A stretch of DNA of 8,537 nt from Bacteroidota bacterium. Lineage in GTDB: Bacteria; Bacteroidota; Bacteroidia; Bacteroidales; JAAYUG01. The stretch covers positions 1 through 8,537 of the forward strand of contig JAKAMP010000092.1 of the NCBI GenBank assembly GCA_021812865.1, read 5' to 3'. Shown here one piece after another: positions 1 to 6,420 of this stretch. Positions within the stretch are counted from its first letter, which is position 1; every line of letters begins with the position of its first letter. A program made the translations under genes and the position numbers. The notes below the pieces were generated by a model. The model worked only from the letters and a program-made list of their open reading frames with translations, was not told where the DNA came from and ran no database searches.

Positions 1-213
1 CGCGATAAAGAAAGCTGGCTTAAGGCTATCAAGGATGACAAGCTCAACTGGACCCAGCTTTCCGACCTCCAATTCTGGAACAATGCTGCCGGTAAGCTGT
101 ATGGCATTCAGAGCATTCCTTCCAATGTGCTGCTCGATCCCAAAGGAATTATCATCGCTAAAAACCTCAGGGGAGATGACCTGAAAAACAAGCTCAAAGA
201 ATTGTTGAAGTAA
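1..213 (+). CDS. Thioredoxin-fold (TlpA/AhpC-TSA-like) protein, C-terminal fragment
   Basis: Frame 1 is open from the first base to the TAA at 211-213 and gives 70 residues, so the gene begins upstream of the window. The fragment matches the end of Bacteroidota TlpA/ResA-type thiol-disulfide oxidoreductases. It has a tryptophan-rich helix region (about residues 17-27), then GIQSIPSNVLLDPKG (35-49), where Pro40 is the likely cis-proline facing the active site. The strand IIIAKNLRG and a lysine-rich C-terminal helix follow. The catalytic CxxC and any signal peptide would lie upstream and cannot be seen. Proteins of this type usually act in the periplasm, often as lipoproteins, in disulfide reduction or cytochrome maturation. 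That role is inferred from the family. A peroxiredoxin-like protein without CxxC is the alternative. Confidence 0.8.
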   Translation, partial: RDKESWLKAIKDDKLNWTQLSDLQFWNNAAGKLYGIQSIPSNVLLDPKGIIIAKNLRGDDLKNKLKELLK

Positions 214-229
214 TCCATACTTCCTGATT

Positions 230-256
230 AAAAGCTGGCGCAAGCCAGCTTTTTTT
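230..256 (+). terminator. Rho-independent terminator after the thioredoxin-like gene
   Basis: A perfect 10-bp stem (230-239 with 244-253, core AAAGCTGGC/GCCAGCTTT) is closed by a GCAA tetraloop of the stable GNRA class. It runs straight into a T-tract at 250-256. It begins 16 bases after the stop at 213, so it should end transcription of the thioredoxin-like gene and isolate the transporter gene downstream. Confidence 0.92.
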
Positions 257-273
257 ATTTCATGCCGAACGAT

Positions 274-281
274 TACATTTG
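274..281 (+). promoter_or_regulatory. Bacteroidota-type -7 element before the metal exporter gene
   Basis: TACATTTG matches the Bacteroidota primary-sigma -7 consensus TAnnTTTG at every fixed position. It lies just after the terminator and ends 12 bases before the ATG at 294. The expected start of transcription would leave a leader of fewer than about 10 bases. No clear -33 TTTG is present; that position falls in or near the terminator T-tract. Confidence 0.6.
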
Positions 282-293
282 TGTATCTGACCC

Positions 294-1358
294 ATGGAAA
301 TGATATTCGACTCCATAAAGCAGACCCTGATGATCACCAGTTTTGTAATGGTGATGATGCTTCTGATTGAGTATTTCAATGTACGGACCGGAGGAAGATG
401 GACCAGAGGGCTACAGGGTCATAATATGAAGCAAATACTCTTCGCCATGGTGATTGCCGTAATTCCAGGCTGCCTGGGTACTTTTGCCATCGTTTCGTTA
501 TACACCCACGGCATTCTTACATTCGGCGCCCTGCTGGCCGCCCTGGTTGCCACAACCGGCGATGAGGCATTTGTCATGCTCTCGGTCATACCGGGTGCAG
601 CCGTAAAAATCATGCTTATTCTTCTTGCACTGGGCTTTGCAACCGGATTTCTTACCGACCTGATCTTCAAAAATCCAAGATATACTGGTGTAACAGAAGG
701 TCATTACCAGTTTCACCATGAAGATGAGGGAAAAGACATATGGGAAGCGCACCGGGTGGTCGATGTATGGAAGAATATATCCTTTGAACGGGCCTTCCTT
801 TTATTCGGGTTGCTCATGTTCATTTTTGGCATGGCTACCGGTTTCTTTCACCATGACGACCTGCATGAAGCTGCAATTGTGAATGCCCCGAATGAATGGG
901 GCTTTATGTGGGTTACCTTTATCGCTGGCGCAACCATTGCTACTTTTGTGGTGGGTACGGTACCCGACCATTTCCTTGAACATCACCTGTGGGAACACAT
1001 CATCAAAAAACACTTTCCCAGGATTTTTCTCTGGACGCTCGGGGCCCTGCTGATAATCTCGTATGCCTTACATTCGGTGAATATTGAAAGCTGGCTCAGA
1101 ACAAATCACCTGATGGTGTTGTTTATTGCATTGCTGGTTGGCCTGATCCCGATATCGGGTCCCCACCTGATCTTTACCACGCTCTTTGCCAGTGGAACAA
1201 TACCATTCAGCGTGCTGCTCGTGAATTCGCTTGTACAGGATGGACATGGCGCTCTGCCCCTGTTTGCCGAATCAAAGAAGAGCTTTGCATACGCCAAGCT
1301 GATCAAGGTGGCGATGGGTTTGTTGATAGGGCTGGCAGGATACTTTATAGGGTTCTGA
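294..1358 (+). CDS. Putative heavy-metal/manganese exporter (ArsP_2-like multi-pass membrane protein)
   Basis: This 354-residue protein has about ten hydrophobic segments (roughly 11-28, 45-68, 74-88, 102-124, 165-185, 204-222, 243-262, 271-287, 290-310 and 333-353). It resembles the family annotated as putative 10-TM heavy-metal exporter or putative manganese transporter. Two related motifs support this: residues 56-96, with TTGDEAFVMLS, and 284-324, with VQDGHGALPLFAES. They look like the two halves of an internal duplication, and their acidic and histidine residues could bind metal. The loops are rich in His, Asp and Glu (HYQFHHEDE at 137-145, HHDDLHE at 186-192, DHFLEHHLWEH at 225-235). 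ATG 294 is used, with ATG 300 as a close alternative; neither has a Shine-Dalgarno sequence. The gene stands alone behind its own -7 element. Substrate and direction of transport are inferred from family naming and cannot be fixed here. Confidence 0.78.
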   Translation: MEMIFDSIKQTLMITSFVMVMMLLIEYFNVRTGGRWTRGLQGHNMKQILFAMVIAVIPGCLGTFAIVSLYTHGILTFGALLAALVATTGDEAFVMLSVIPGAAVKIMLILLALGFATGFLTDLIFKNPRYTGVTEGHYQFHHEDEGKDIWEAHRVVDVWKNISFERAFLLFGLLMFIFGMATGFFHHDDLHEAAIVNAPNEWGFMWVTFIAGATIATFVVGTVPDHFLEHHLWEHIIKKHFPRIFLWTLGALLIISYALHSVNIESWLRTNHLMVLFIALLVGLIPISGPHLIFTTLFASGTIPFSVLLVNSLVQDGHGALPLFAESKKSFAYAKLIKVAMGLLIGLAGYFIGF

Positions 1359-1413
1359 AAAGAATGAATGAGGTTTGGTTAAAACAATAAACAGGAGTTA
1401 AAATTATTTACCT

Positions 1414-2805
1414 ATGAATTATGATCTGGTAGTTATCGGCAGCGGTCCGGGAGGATATGTAGCTGCCATCCGCGCTTCCCAATTGGGCATGAAGGTTGGA
1501 GTAGTCGAAAAAGCTGAAATTGGAGGCATTTGCCTCAACTGGGGATGCATCCCCACAAAGTCGCTCCTCAAAAGCGCCCAGGTATTCGAAACCATGAAAC
1601 ATGCTGCCGATTATGGTATATCCCTTTCAGGGGAAGCCAGTCCGGACTTTGCGAAAATGGTATCACGCAGCCGCGGAGTGGCCGAAGGTATGAGCAAGGG
1701 CGTTCAGTTTCTCTTCAAAAAGAACAAGATCGACCTCATCCAGGGTACCGGCTTCCTGTCGGACAATACGACCGTGGAGGTTACAGCAGCCGATGGCCAG
1801 AAAACGAAAATCCAGGCAAATCACATCATCCTTGCCACAGGCGTCCGCTCCAGGGAATTGCCGAATCTGAAACAGGACGGCAAAAAGATCATCGGCTACC
1901 GTGAGGCCATGACCCTCCCCGTTCAGCCAAAATCGATGGTCGTGGTGGGTTCTGGCGCCATTGGCAGCGAGTTTGCTTATTTTTACCAATCCATTGGCAC
2001 CCAGGTTACCCTGGTCGAATTTTTGCCTGCGGTGGTTCCCCTGGAAGACGAGGAAGTGTCCAAACAACTCGAACGTTCCTTCAAGAAATTAGGCATGAAA
2101 GTGCTTACCAGCTCAACGGTGGAAAAGGTTGAACTATCCGGTGATGTGTGCAAGGTCCATGTCAAAACATCAAAAGGAGAGGAAATTTTCGAAGCGGAGA
2201 TCGTACTGTCGGCCGTGGGTATTGCGCCAAACGTTGAAAATCTTGGTCTTGAGAAATTAGGCATTGCCATGGAAAAAGGCAAGGTGAAAGTGGACGAATA
2301 TTACCGCACCAATGTACCTGGCGTGTATGCTATCGGAGATATTATCCCCGGTCCGGCGCTGGCCCATGTAGCTTCTGCCGAAGGAATCACCTGCGTGGAA
2401 AAAATCGCCGGTCATTCTCCTCAGCCCATCAATTACAGCAATATCCCGGGATGTACCTATACCAGTCCTGAAGTGGCCTCCGTTGGTCTCACCGAAAAAG
2501 CCGCCCTTGAAGCGGGCTACAAGATTAAGGTGGGCAAGTTCCCGTACACTGCATCCGGAAAAGCCAGCGCTGCAGGAGCAAAGGATGGCTTTATCAAGCT
2601 TATCTTTGATGAAAAATATGGAGAGCTTCTTGGCGCCCATATGATCGGTTATAATGTTACCGAGATGATCGCCGAAATTGTGGTGGCCAGGAACCTTGAA
2701 ACCACGGGTCATGAAATCATCAAGTCAATCCATCCCCATCCAACCATGAGCGAAGCCATTATGGAAGCCGCCGCGGCTGCCTACGGGGAAGTGATTCATT
2801 TATAA
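1414..2805 (+). CDS. lpdA: Dihydrolipoyl dehydrogenase (E3)
   Basis: This flavoprotein reoxidises the dihydrolipoyl groups of 2-oxoacid dehydrogenase complexes and the glycine cleavage system, passing electrons through FAD to NAD+ in the cytoplasm. At 463 residues it has normal family length. It shows the N-terminal FAD motif GSGPGG (9-14), the redox-active disulfide in GGICLNWGCIPTKS (Cys40 and Cys45), a central NAD-binding GSGAIGSE, the second FAD motif with AIGD, and the C-terminal catalytic HPHPTMSE (440-447), in which His442 and Glu447 form the acid-base dyad. All catalytic residues are intact. ATG 1414 places the first FAD strand at residue 4, as expected. AGGAG at 1393-1397 lies 16 bases upstream, too far for an ordinary ribosome binding site. 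No E1 or E2 genes are adjacent, so the complex it serves is unknown. No terminator separates it from the exporter gene 55 bases upstream, so readthrough is possible. Confidence 0.96.
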   Translation: MNYDLVVIGSGPGGYVAAIRASQLGMKVGVVEKAEIGGICLNWGCIPTKSLLKSAQVFETMKHAADYGISLSGEASPDFAKMVSRSRGVAEGMSKGVQFLFKKNKIDLIQGTGFLSDNTTVEVTAADGQKTKIQANHIILATGVRSRELPNLKQDGKKIIGYREAMTLPVQPKSMVVVGSGAIGSEFAYFYQSIGTQVTLVEFLPAVVPLEDEEVSKQLERSFKKLGMKVLTSSTVEKVELSGDVCKVHVKTSKGEEIFEAEIVLSAVGIAPNVENLGLEKLGIAMEKGKVKVDEYYRTNVPGVYAIGDIIPGPALAHVASAEGITCVEKIAGHSPQPINYSNIPGCTYTSPEVASVGLTEKAALEAGYKIKVGKFPYTASGKASAAGAKDGFIKLIFDEKYGELLGAHMIGYNVTEMIAEIVVARNLETTGHEIIKSIHPHPTMSEAIMEAAAAAYGEVIHL

Positions 2806-2867
2806 ACCTGCTGGTTATTCAGTGTGTGTTGCCGTTCAGGTGCATTACTGAACCCTGATCGGAAGAT

Positions 2868-2913
2868 AAAAAATGCCGGCACCCTGTTTCTGTTGAACAG
2901 GTTGTGCCGGCAT
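2868..2913 (-). terminator. Shared hairpin terminator between convergent genes, best oriented for the serpin
   Basis: A perfect 10-bp outer stem (ATGCCGGCAC 2873-2882 with GTGCCGGCAT 2904-2913) continues into a 6-bp inner stem (CCTGTT 2883-2888 with AACAGG 2896-2901). There is a 2-base bulge at 2902-2903 and a 7-base loop. Read on the minus strand, the stem is followed by TTTTTAT (complement of 2872-2866), the classic intrinsic terminator form. It lies 19 bases past the serpin stop. On the + strand the trailing sequence has only a short T-run at 2919-2922, so termination of the dehydrogenase transcript here would be weaker. Confidence 0.85.
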
Positions 2914-2932
2914 CATCCTTTTCCGGTTTTGC

Positions 2933-4165
2933 CTAAAGTACAGATATGTTGCCTATGAAAAGTATCGTGCCGGTGGTTGTTTCCCTTATGGCGAAAACAA
3001 AGGGATGGTCAGCCCTGAATGTTAACGGCGGACCAGCCGAGGTCTTACCTACGGCAACTGTCGTTGCTGCTGCCGCTACCGTTCCTTCCTCGTTCACTTC
3101 CACACGGGAATCATGCTTTACATAATCGATATACAGGTTTCCCTGTGGATTGATCCCCGTAAAATCTGCTTCTGATTTTGAAAATGCTTTGGGCATTCCC
3201 AATGCTGCCAGGTCGTCATTCAGCATCCGGCTGAAAGTGAATGAGAATTTTGGAAAGATAACATCCACTTCTGTTTTGAATAGCTTGTCCATCAGGTCGT
3301 TCCAGCTTTGTGTATTCAAACCGTCGGACAGTTCTGCGATCGTTTTCCCGGCAGCGGGAAGGAGTATATCCATGGCGAAATTGCCTTGTCCGTATGACAT
3401 TTCCAGAATCTGCAGGCTGTCATTGCTATAATATTTCAAAGGGCTTTTCGACTGGTGCATAAAGGGTACCGATGTGCGCGAGCCATCGAGATTATTGAAA
3501 TAGTCTGGGGCAGTCTGGTTTTTTTTGAACTGGTAGGACCATTGCCCCTTGAAGTAAATCGCGTTGATCAGGAACATTACCTGGTACGCCTCGATATGAT
3601 CGATTACTTTTGGAATATTTCCGCTTGTGGCCTGCAATACCCAGTTGTTAATGGTGTTTACCGATGAGGGGCTGCTGAAGTCCAGTGCGCTTATTTCTGC
3701 CTGGTAATAGGCCTGGTTGGTTGCCAGGAAATCGGGCAGCACACTAAAGTCCTTCCTGTACCAGATCGAATTGGCAAGGTTAAGGTTTACGGTAGGGTCG
3801 AGTTTAACCAGGGTGCTGCTTAGTTTCTGAAAGTAACCGTTTATCTCCTCATTGCTGAAGCCTGAGAAACCAAGCGTATTTTGGATCTCCGTTTTGGTAT
3901 CTCCGTTTGCCCCGTTGTAGGTCATGGCCAGGGCAAGGGAAACACTTAAAGGTGATATGAAGTTATTGTTTTTTATCCCATCGTCCGAGCTGATCTGGCT
4001 GAACAGATTCAGTCCAAAGGTATTGTTCGAAACCACAAGGTTTTTTTGAACATCAGTGAGTTCAACAGTCACGATATTCTTAAGCGGATCGGGATTTTCA
4101 CGATGGCAGGCTGTTCCCAGAAAAATAATAAGAACAGGCAAGATAAAGGATAGAATCTTTTTCAT
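2933..4165 (-). CDS. Serpin-family protease inhibitor, predicted lipoprotein
   Basis: The chosen start (codon 4163-4165) gives 410 residues with a lipoprotein signal: MKK, a hydrophobic core, and lipobox LGTAC with Cys20 as the lipidated residue. The mature part is a full-length serpin. Landmarks are FISPLSVSLALAM (69-81), NAIYFKGQW (201-209), VIFPKFSF (302-309), the hinge EEGTVAAAATT (359-369) and the C-terminal signature FRADHPFVFAIR (383-394). The hinge has Gly at P15, Thr at P14 and Ala at P12-P9, the pattern of inhibitory serpins whose loop can insert into the sheet. Counting from P15 puts the scissile bond near Thr375-Ser376, with Lys374 beside it. It probably sits on the outer membrane or cell surface and traps serine or cysteine proteases. 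The target is unknown. An in-frame ATG ten codons upstream (4193-4195), with GGAG just before it, is a possible alternative start. No clear promoter was found. Confidence 0.93.
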   Translation of the reverse strand: MKKILSFILPVLIIFLGTACHRENPDPLKNIVTVELTDVQKNLVVSNNTFGLNLFSQISSDDGIKNNNFISPLSVSLALAMTYNGANGDTKTEIQNTLGFSGFSNEEINGYFQKLSSTLVKLDPTVNLNLANSIWYRKDFSVLPDFLATNQAYYQAEISALDFSSPSSVNTINNWVLQATSGNIPKVIDHIEAYQVMFLINAIYFKGQWSYQFKKNQTAPDYFNNLDGSRTSVPFMHQSKSPLKYYSNDSLQILEMSYGQGNFAMDILLPAAGKTIAELSDGLNTQSWNDLMDKLFKTEVDVIFPKFSFTFSRMLNDDLAALGMPKAFSKSEADFTGINPQGNLYIDYVKHDSRVEVNEEGTVAAAATTVAVGKTSAGPPLTFRADHPFVFAIRETTTGTILFIGNISVL

Positions 4166-4386
4166 GGAGAGGGTCTTAGGTTGATTTATGTGCATTTACT
4201 CCGCCGGATGAAACCGGCAGGTTCTTACCCATAAGATGAAGCTCCTGATCAAAAGGTTGCCTCAGAAAATTAATATCGGGAGGCGCAACCATTGCCAATC
4301 CCCATGCATCTATGAGTTAAAATCAGTTGAAACAGAGGTGAATCGGATTTCTTTTACTTAGCTTTGTGTAGAAATAAAGCAATTGC
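4166..4386. promoter_or_regulatory. Divergent intergenic region between serpin and sigma factor genes
   Basis: The serpin (minus) and the sigma factor (plus) are transcribed away from each other from this stretch. It holds the sigma gene's -7 element at 4359-4366 and two imperfect or short hairpins: GCCGG/CCGGC at 4203-4207 and 4214-4218, and GGTTGC/GCAACC at 4255-4260 and 4285-4290, the latter extended by CTC/GAG across a 2-base bulge. No CAAAnnTA (the minus-strand form of the Bacteroidota -7 element) was found for the serpin. Its promoter may be degenerate or use an alternative sigma factor. Confidence 0.5.
4359..4366 (+). promoter_or_regulatory. Bacteroidota-type -7 element before the ECF sigma gene
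   Basis: TAGCTTTG matches TAnnTTTG at every fixed position and ends 20 bases before the TTG start at 4387. The implied leader is roughly 10-17 bases and supports the TTG as the real start. No convincing -33 TTTG is seen at the usual distance. Confidence 0.6.
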
Positions 4387-4938
4387 TTGGCCAGGCTTGA
4401 AGAAATAATACATGGTTGCATCAAAGGCAGACGTCAGGAGCAGGAGGAGCTGTACCGGATGTTTGCGCCGAAAATGTATGCCGTGTGCCTGCGATACTCC
4501 AGGAACCAGGATGAGGCGAGGGACAATTTGCAGGATGGGTTCATCAAGATATTCGAAAATATAGGGCAATTCAGGGGAGCAGGTTCTTTTGAAGGTTGGG
4601 TAAGAAAAATCATGGTAAACACAGCTCTGCAGAAATACAGGGGGCGCTACCAGTTGTATGCCCTGAGCGACAATGAAAGCAAGGCCGGTAATATACCGGT
4701 TGACAATATCAGCGAGATCATGGGCGAAAAGGAATTGCTCGCCATGATTCAGGAGCTGCCCCCCAGGTATAAACTGGTTTTCAATATGTACGCCATCGAA
4801 GGGTATTCTCATAAGGAAATAGGGGAGATGCTGAATATTACCGAGGGGACATCGAAGTCGAACCTGAGCCGGGCAAGGGATATTCTTCAGGAGAGGGTGA
4901 AACAGACACAACTTGAAAAAAACACAATGATTTCATAA
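4387..4938 (+). CDS. ECF-type RNA polymerase sigma factor (sigma-70 family), TTG start
   Basis: This 183-residue protein has the two-domain ECF plan. Region 2 (about 20-90) includes ELYRMFAPKMYAVCLRYS, DNLQDGFIKIFENI and FEGWVRKIMVNTAL, the core-binding and -10 recognition part. Region 4 (about 114-170) includes LPPRYKLVFNMYAIEGYSHKEIG and a helix-turn-helix reading EGTSKSNLSRAR, which contacts the -35-like region. The start is TTG. The frame is closed by TAA at 4375-4377, no ATG or GTG lies between, and the first ATG (Met25) would cut into region 2. The N-terminus RLEEIIHGCIKG is typical of Bacteroidota ECF factors, which confirms the longer form. The next gene starts 4 bases after the stop and probably encodes its membrane partner. 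ECF factors usually serve envelope or nutrient stress responses; the signal here is unknown. Confidence 0.93.
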   Translation: MARLEEIIHGCIKGRRQEQEELYRMFAPKMYAVCLRYSRNQDEARDNLQDGFIKIFENIGQFRGAGSFEGWVRKIMVNTALQKYRGRYQLYALSDNESKAGNIPVDNISEIMGEKELLAMIQELPPRYKLVFNMYAIEGYSHKEIGEMLNITEGTSKSNLSRARDILQERVKQTQLEKNTMIS

Positions 4939-4942
4939 TAGC

Positions 4943-6355
4943 ATGGGTATGGAAACAGGAATGCATCCCATCGACCAGTTGTTCAGCGACGCATTGAGGG
5001 ACAGAGAGGTTCCACCGCCGGCTGATGGCTGGGGCGTCATTGCAAGGGAGCTGGACCGGAAACGCCGGATACGGGCCATTTTAATCATACGAACTGTCGC
5101 TGCATCCGTGGCGTTAGCCCTCGCGTTTGCCGGGGGATATTACATGTCTGAACATCATCATTCAGTAACCGCGAATCAACCGGCAATGTACACTGCGGCT
5201 CCTGTTCATCACAAACAGGTTCCAGGGAATAAAGCGGCACATTCCACCGTTCAGCAGTTTTACACTCATTCTGATGCAAAACAGCCCTCAGTTATTACCC
5301 CCGTGGAACGCCCGCTTGCTGAAACCATTTCGCCCGTTGCAGAAGAAAAATCAATCCGCAACGAAGAAACGAATTCCGGAACAAACCTCCTTTCTTCTAA
5401 CTCTTCCAGGGAAGAACCACCGGTACGAATGAGTTCACTGCAGCCCACCATCAATCCTCCGGTTTATGAATCGGTGCAGGCTTTATCAGGGAAACTGGAT
5501 GCCCTGAAGCTTACTGCCCCTGTGGATGACGGAGATGTGATATATGCCGACATTTCCGGCGATGAAAACCCGGCAACAGCATCTCATTGGAGCGTAGGTG
5601 GGCAGGCGAGCCCCCTGTATGCGTTCCGTTCCACCAATGCAACATCGGGCCGGGCAGTTACCAGCCTTGCCGGCACATCTTCCTCTCTCGATGAAACCGG
5701 GATAGTGAGCTATGGCGGTGGACTGAATGTGCAATACAAAGCCACCAGCAGGTTGTCTGTTTCAACAGGCGTCTACTATTCACGAATGGGACAACTGGTC
5801 CACGGAAGCGAGCTTATCCCTTCCGGTACGGTGGCCGGCAGCTATGCCATGGCAGCCGGTTCGGCCCCTACAAGCATGACACAGAATGGATCGGCCGGAT
5901 ATATAGATCGCGGCAATTCTACTGTGGCTGCCCCCATGAGTACCACGATAAGTCCATATAAAAGCTTCAGTGAAGCCAGCGCTTCTACCCAAATCGTTGA
6001 CTTGCGACAGAATATGGATTTTCTTGAAATACCCCTCATGATAAGGTATAAAGTTTTTGACCGGAAAATCGGCCTTCATCTGCTGGGCGGCTTGTCAACC
6101 AATATACTGGCTGGCAACAACGTGGCGATCGACGATGGATCGGGCTTTAGCTCCTACGGACGAACCAGCGGACTTGCAACCTGGAACTATACCAGCATTA
6201 TGGGACTGGGGCTCGATTACGGACTCTCCGCCAACCTCAGGGCAAGCATTGAGCCTGCTTTCAGGTACTACCTGAATTCCATCAATACCAGCAACCCTGC
6301 TGACACACATCCTTATTCCTTCGGCATTTATACGGGCATTGCCTATTCATTCTGA
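4943..6355 (+). CDS. Single-pass membrane protein with C-terminal outer-membrane beta-barrel-like domain; candidate partner of the sigma factor
   Basis: The 470-residue product has four visible parts. (1) A short polar head (1-43) has HPIDQLFSDALRD, PPPADGW and ARELDRKRR, similar to the cytoplasmic start of Bacteroidota anti-sigma-like proteins. (2) One hydrophobic helix spans about 44-67 after a basic RKRRIR stretch, so the N-terminus should be cytoplasmic. (3) A linker of about 150 residues, rich in Pro, Ser, Thr, Glu and His, should be periplasmic. (4) From Trp216 to the C-terminal Phe470 there are alternating amphipathic strands (WSVGGQASPLYAF, LSVSTGVYYSRMG, FLEIPLMIRYKV, IGLHLLGGLSTNILAG, IEPAFRYYLNS), ending YTGIAYSF as in outer-membrane barrels of the PorT/OMP_b-brl type. 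It begins 4 bases after the sigma gene stop, so the two are surely co-transcribed. A role as anti-sigma factor or envelope sensor is inferred from position and architecture. ATG 4943 is used; Met3 and Met7 are alternatives. Confidence 0.8.
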   Translation: MGMETGMHPIDQLFSDALRDREVPPPADGWGVIARELDRKRRIRAILIIRTVAASVALALAFAGGYYMSEHHHSVTANQPAMYTAAPVHHKQVPGNKAAHSTVQQFYTHSDAKQPSVITPVERPLAETISPVAEEKSIRNEETNSGTNLLSSNSSREEPPVRMSSLQPTINPPVYESVQALSGKLDALKLTAPVDDGDVIYADISGDENPATASHWSVGGQASPLYAFRSTNATSGRAVTSLAGTSSSLDETGIVSYGGGLNVQYKATSRLSVSTGVYYSRMGQLVHGSELIPSGTVAGSYAMAAGSAPTSMTQNGSAGYIDRGNSTVAAPMSTTISPYKSFSEASASTQIVDLRQNMDFLEIPLMIRYKVFDRKIGLHLLGGLSTNILAGNNVAIDDGSGFSSYGRTSGLATWNYTSIMGLGLDYGLSANLRASIEPAFRYYLNSINTSNPADTHPYSFGIYTGIAYSF

Positions 6356-6389
6356 AAACCATACACAAGGTATTCTGAGCAAAAAAATG

Positions 6390-6397
6390 TACCTTTG
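6390..6397 (+). promoter_or_regulatory. Bacteroidota-type -7 element before the lytic transglycosylase gene
   Basis: TACCTTTG matches TAnnTTTG at every fixed position and ends 23 bases before the ATG at 6421. No clear -33 TTTG is present at the usual spacing. It implies a transcript separate from the sigma/barrel unit that also reads into uvrA. Confidence 0.6.
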
Positions 6398-6420
6398 CTC
6401 TTTTCATAAATCTGTTGTGT

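Noticed and set aside
1393..1397. AGGAG as the ribosome binding site of lpdA
   Set aside because: It is 16 bases from the ATG, well beyond working spacing, and Bacteroidota genes rarely depend on such sites.
1374..1410. Possible promoter for lpdA (TTTG at 1374-1377 followed by AT-rich sequence)
   Set aside because: No TAnnTTTG lies at the right distance; the AT-rich stretch alone is not enough to call a promoter.
2257..2712. 151-codon open frame on the minus strand inside the dihydrolipoyl dehydrogenase gene
   Set aside because: It is antisense to a gene with all catalytic motifs intact and has no recognisable features.
2834..2853. GTTCAG/CTGAAC 6-bp inverted repeat after lpdA
   Set aside because: The stem is short, the loop is 8 bases and no T-tract follows; the hairpin at 2873-2913 is a far better terminator.
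4354..4911. 185-codon open frame on the minus strand across the sigma factor gene
   Set aside because: It is antisense to a well-supported ECF sigma factor and shows no recognisable domain; it arises from the codon pattern of the real gene.
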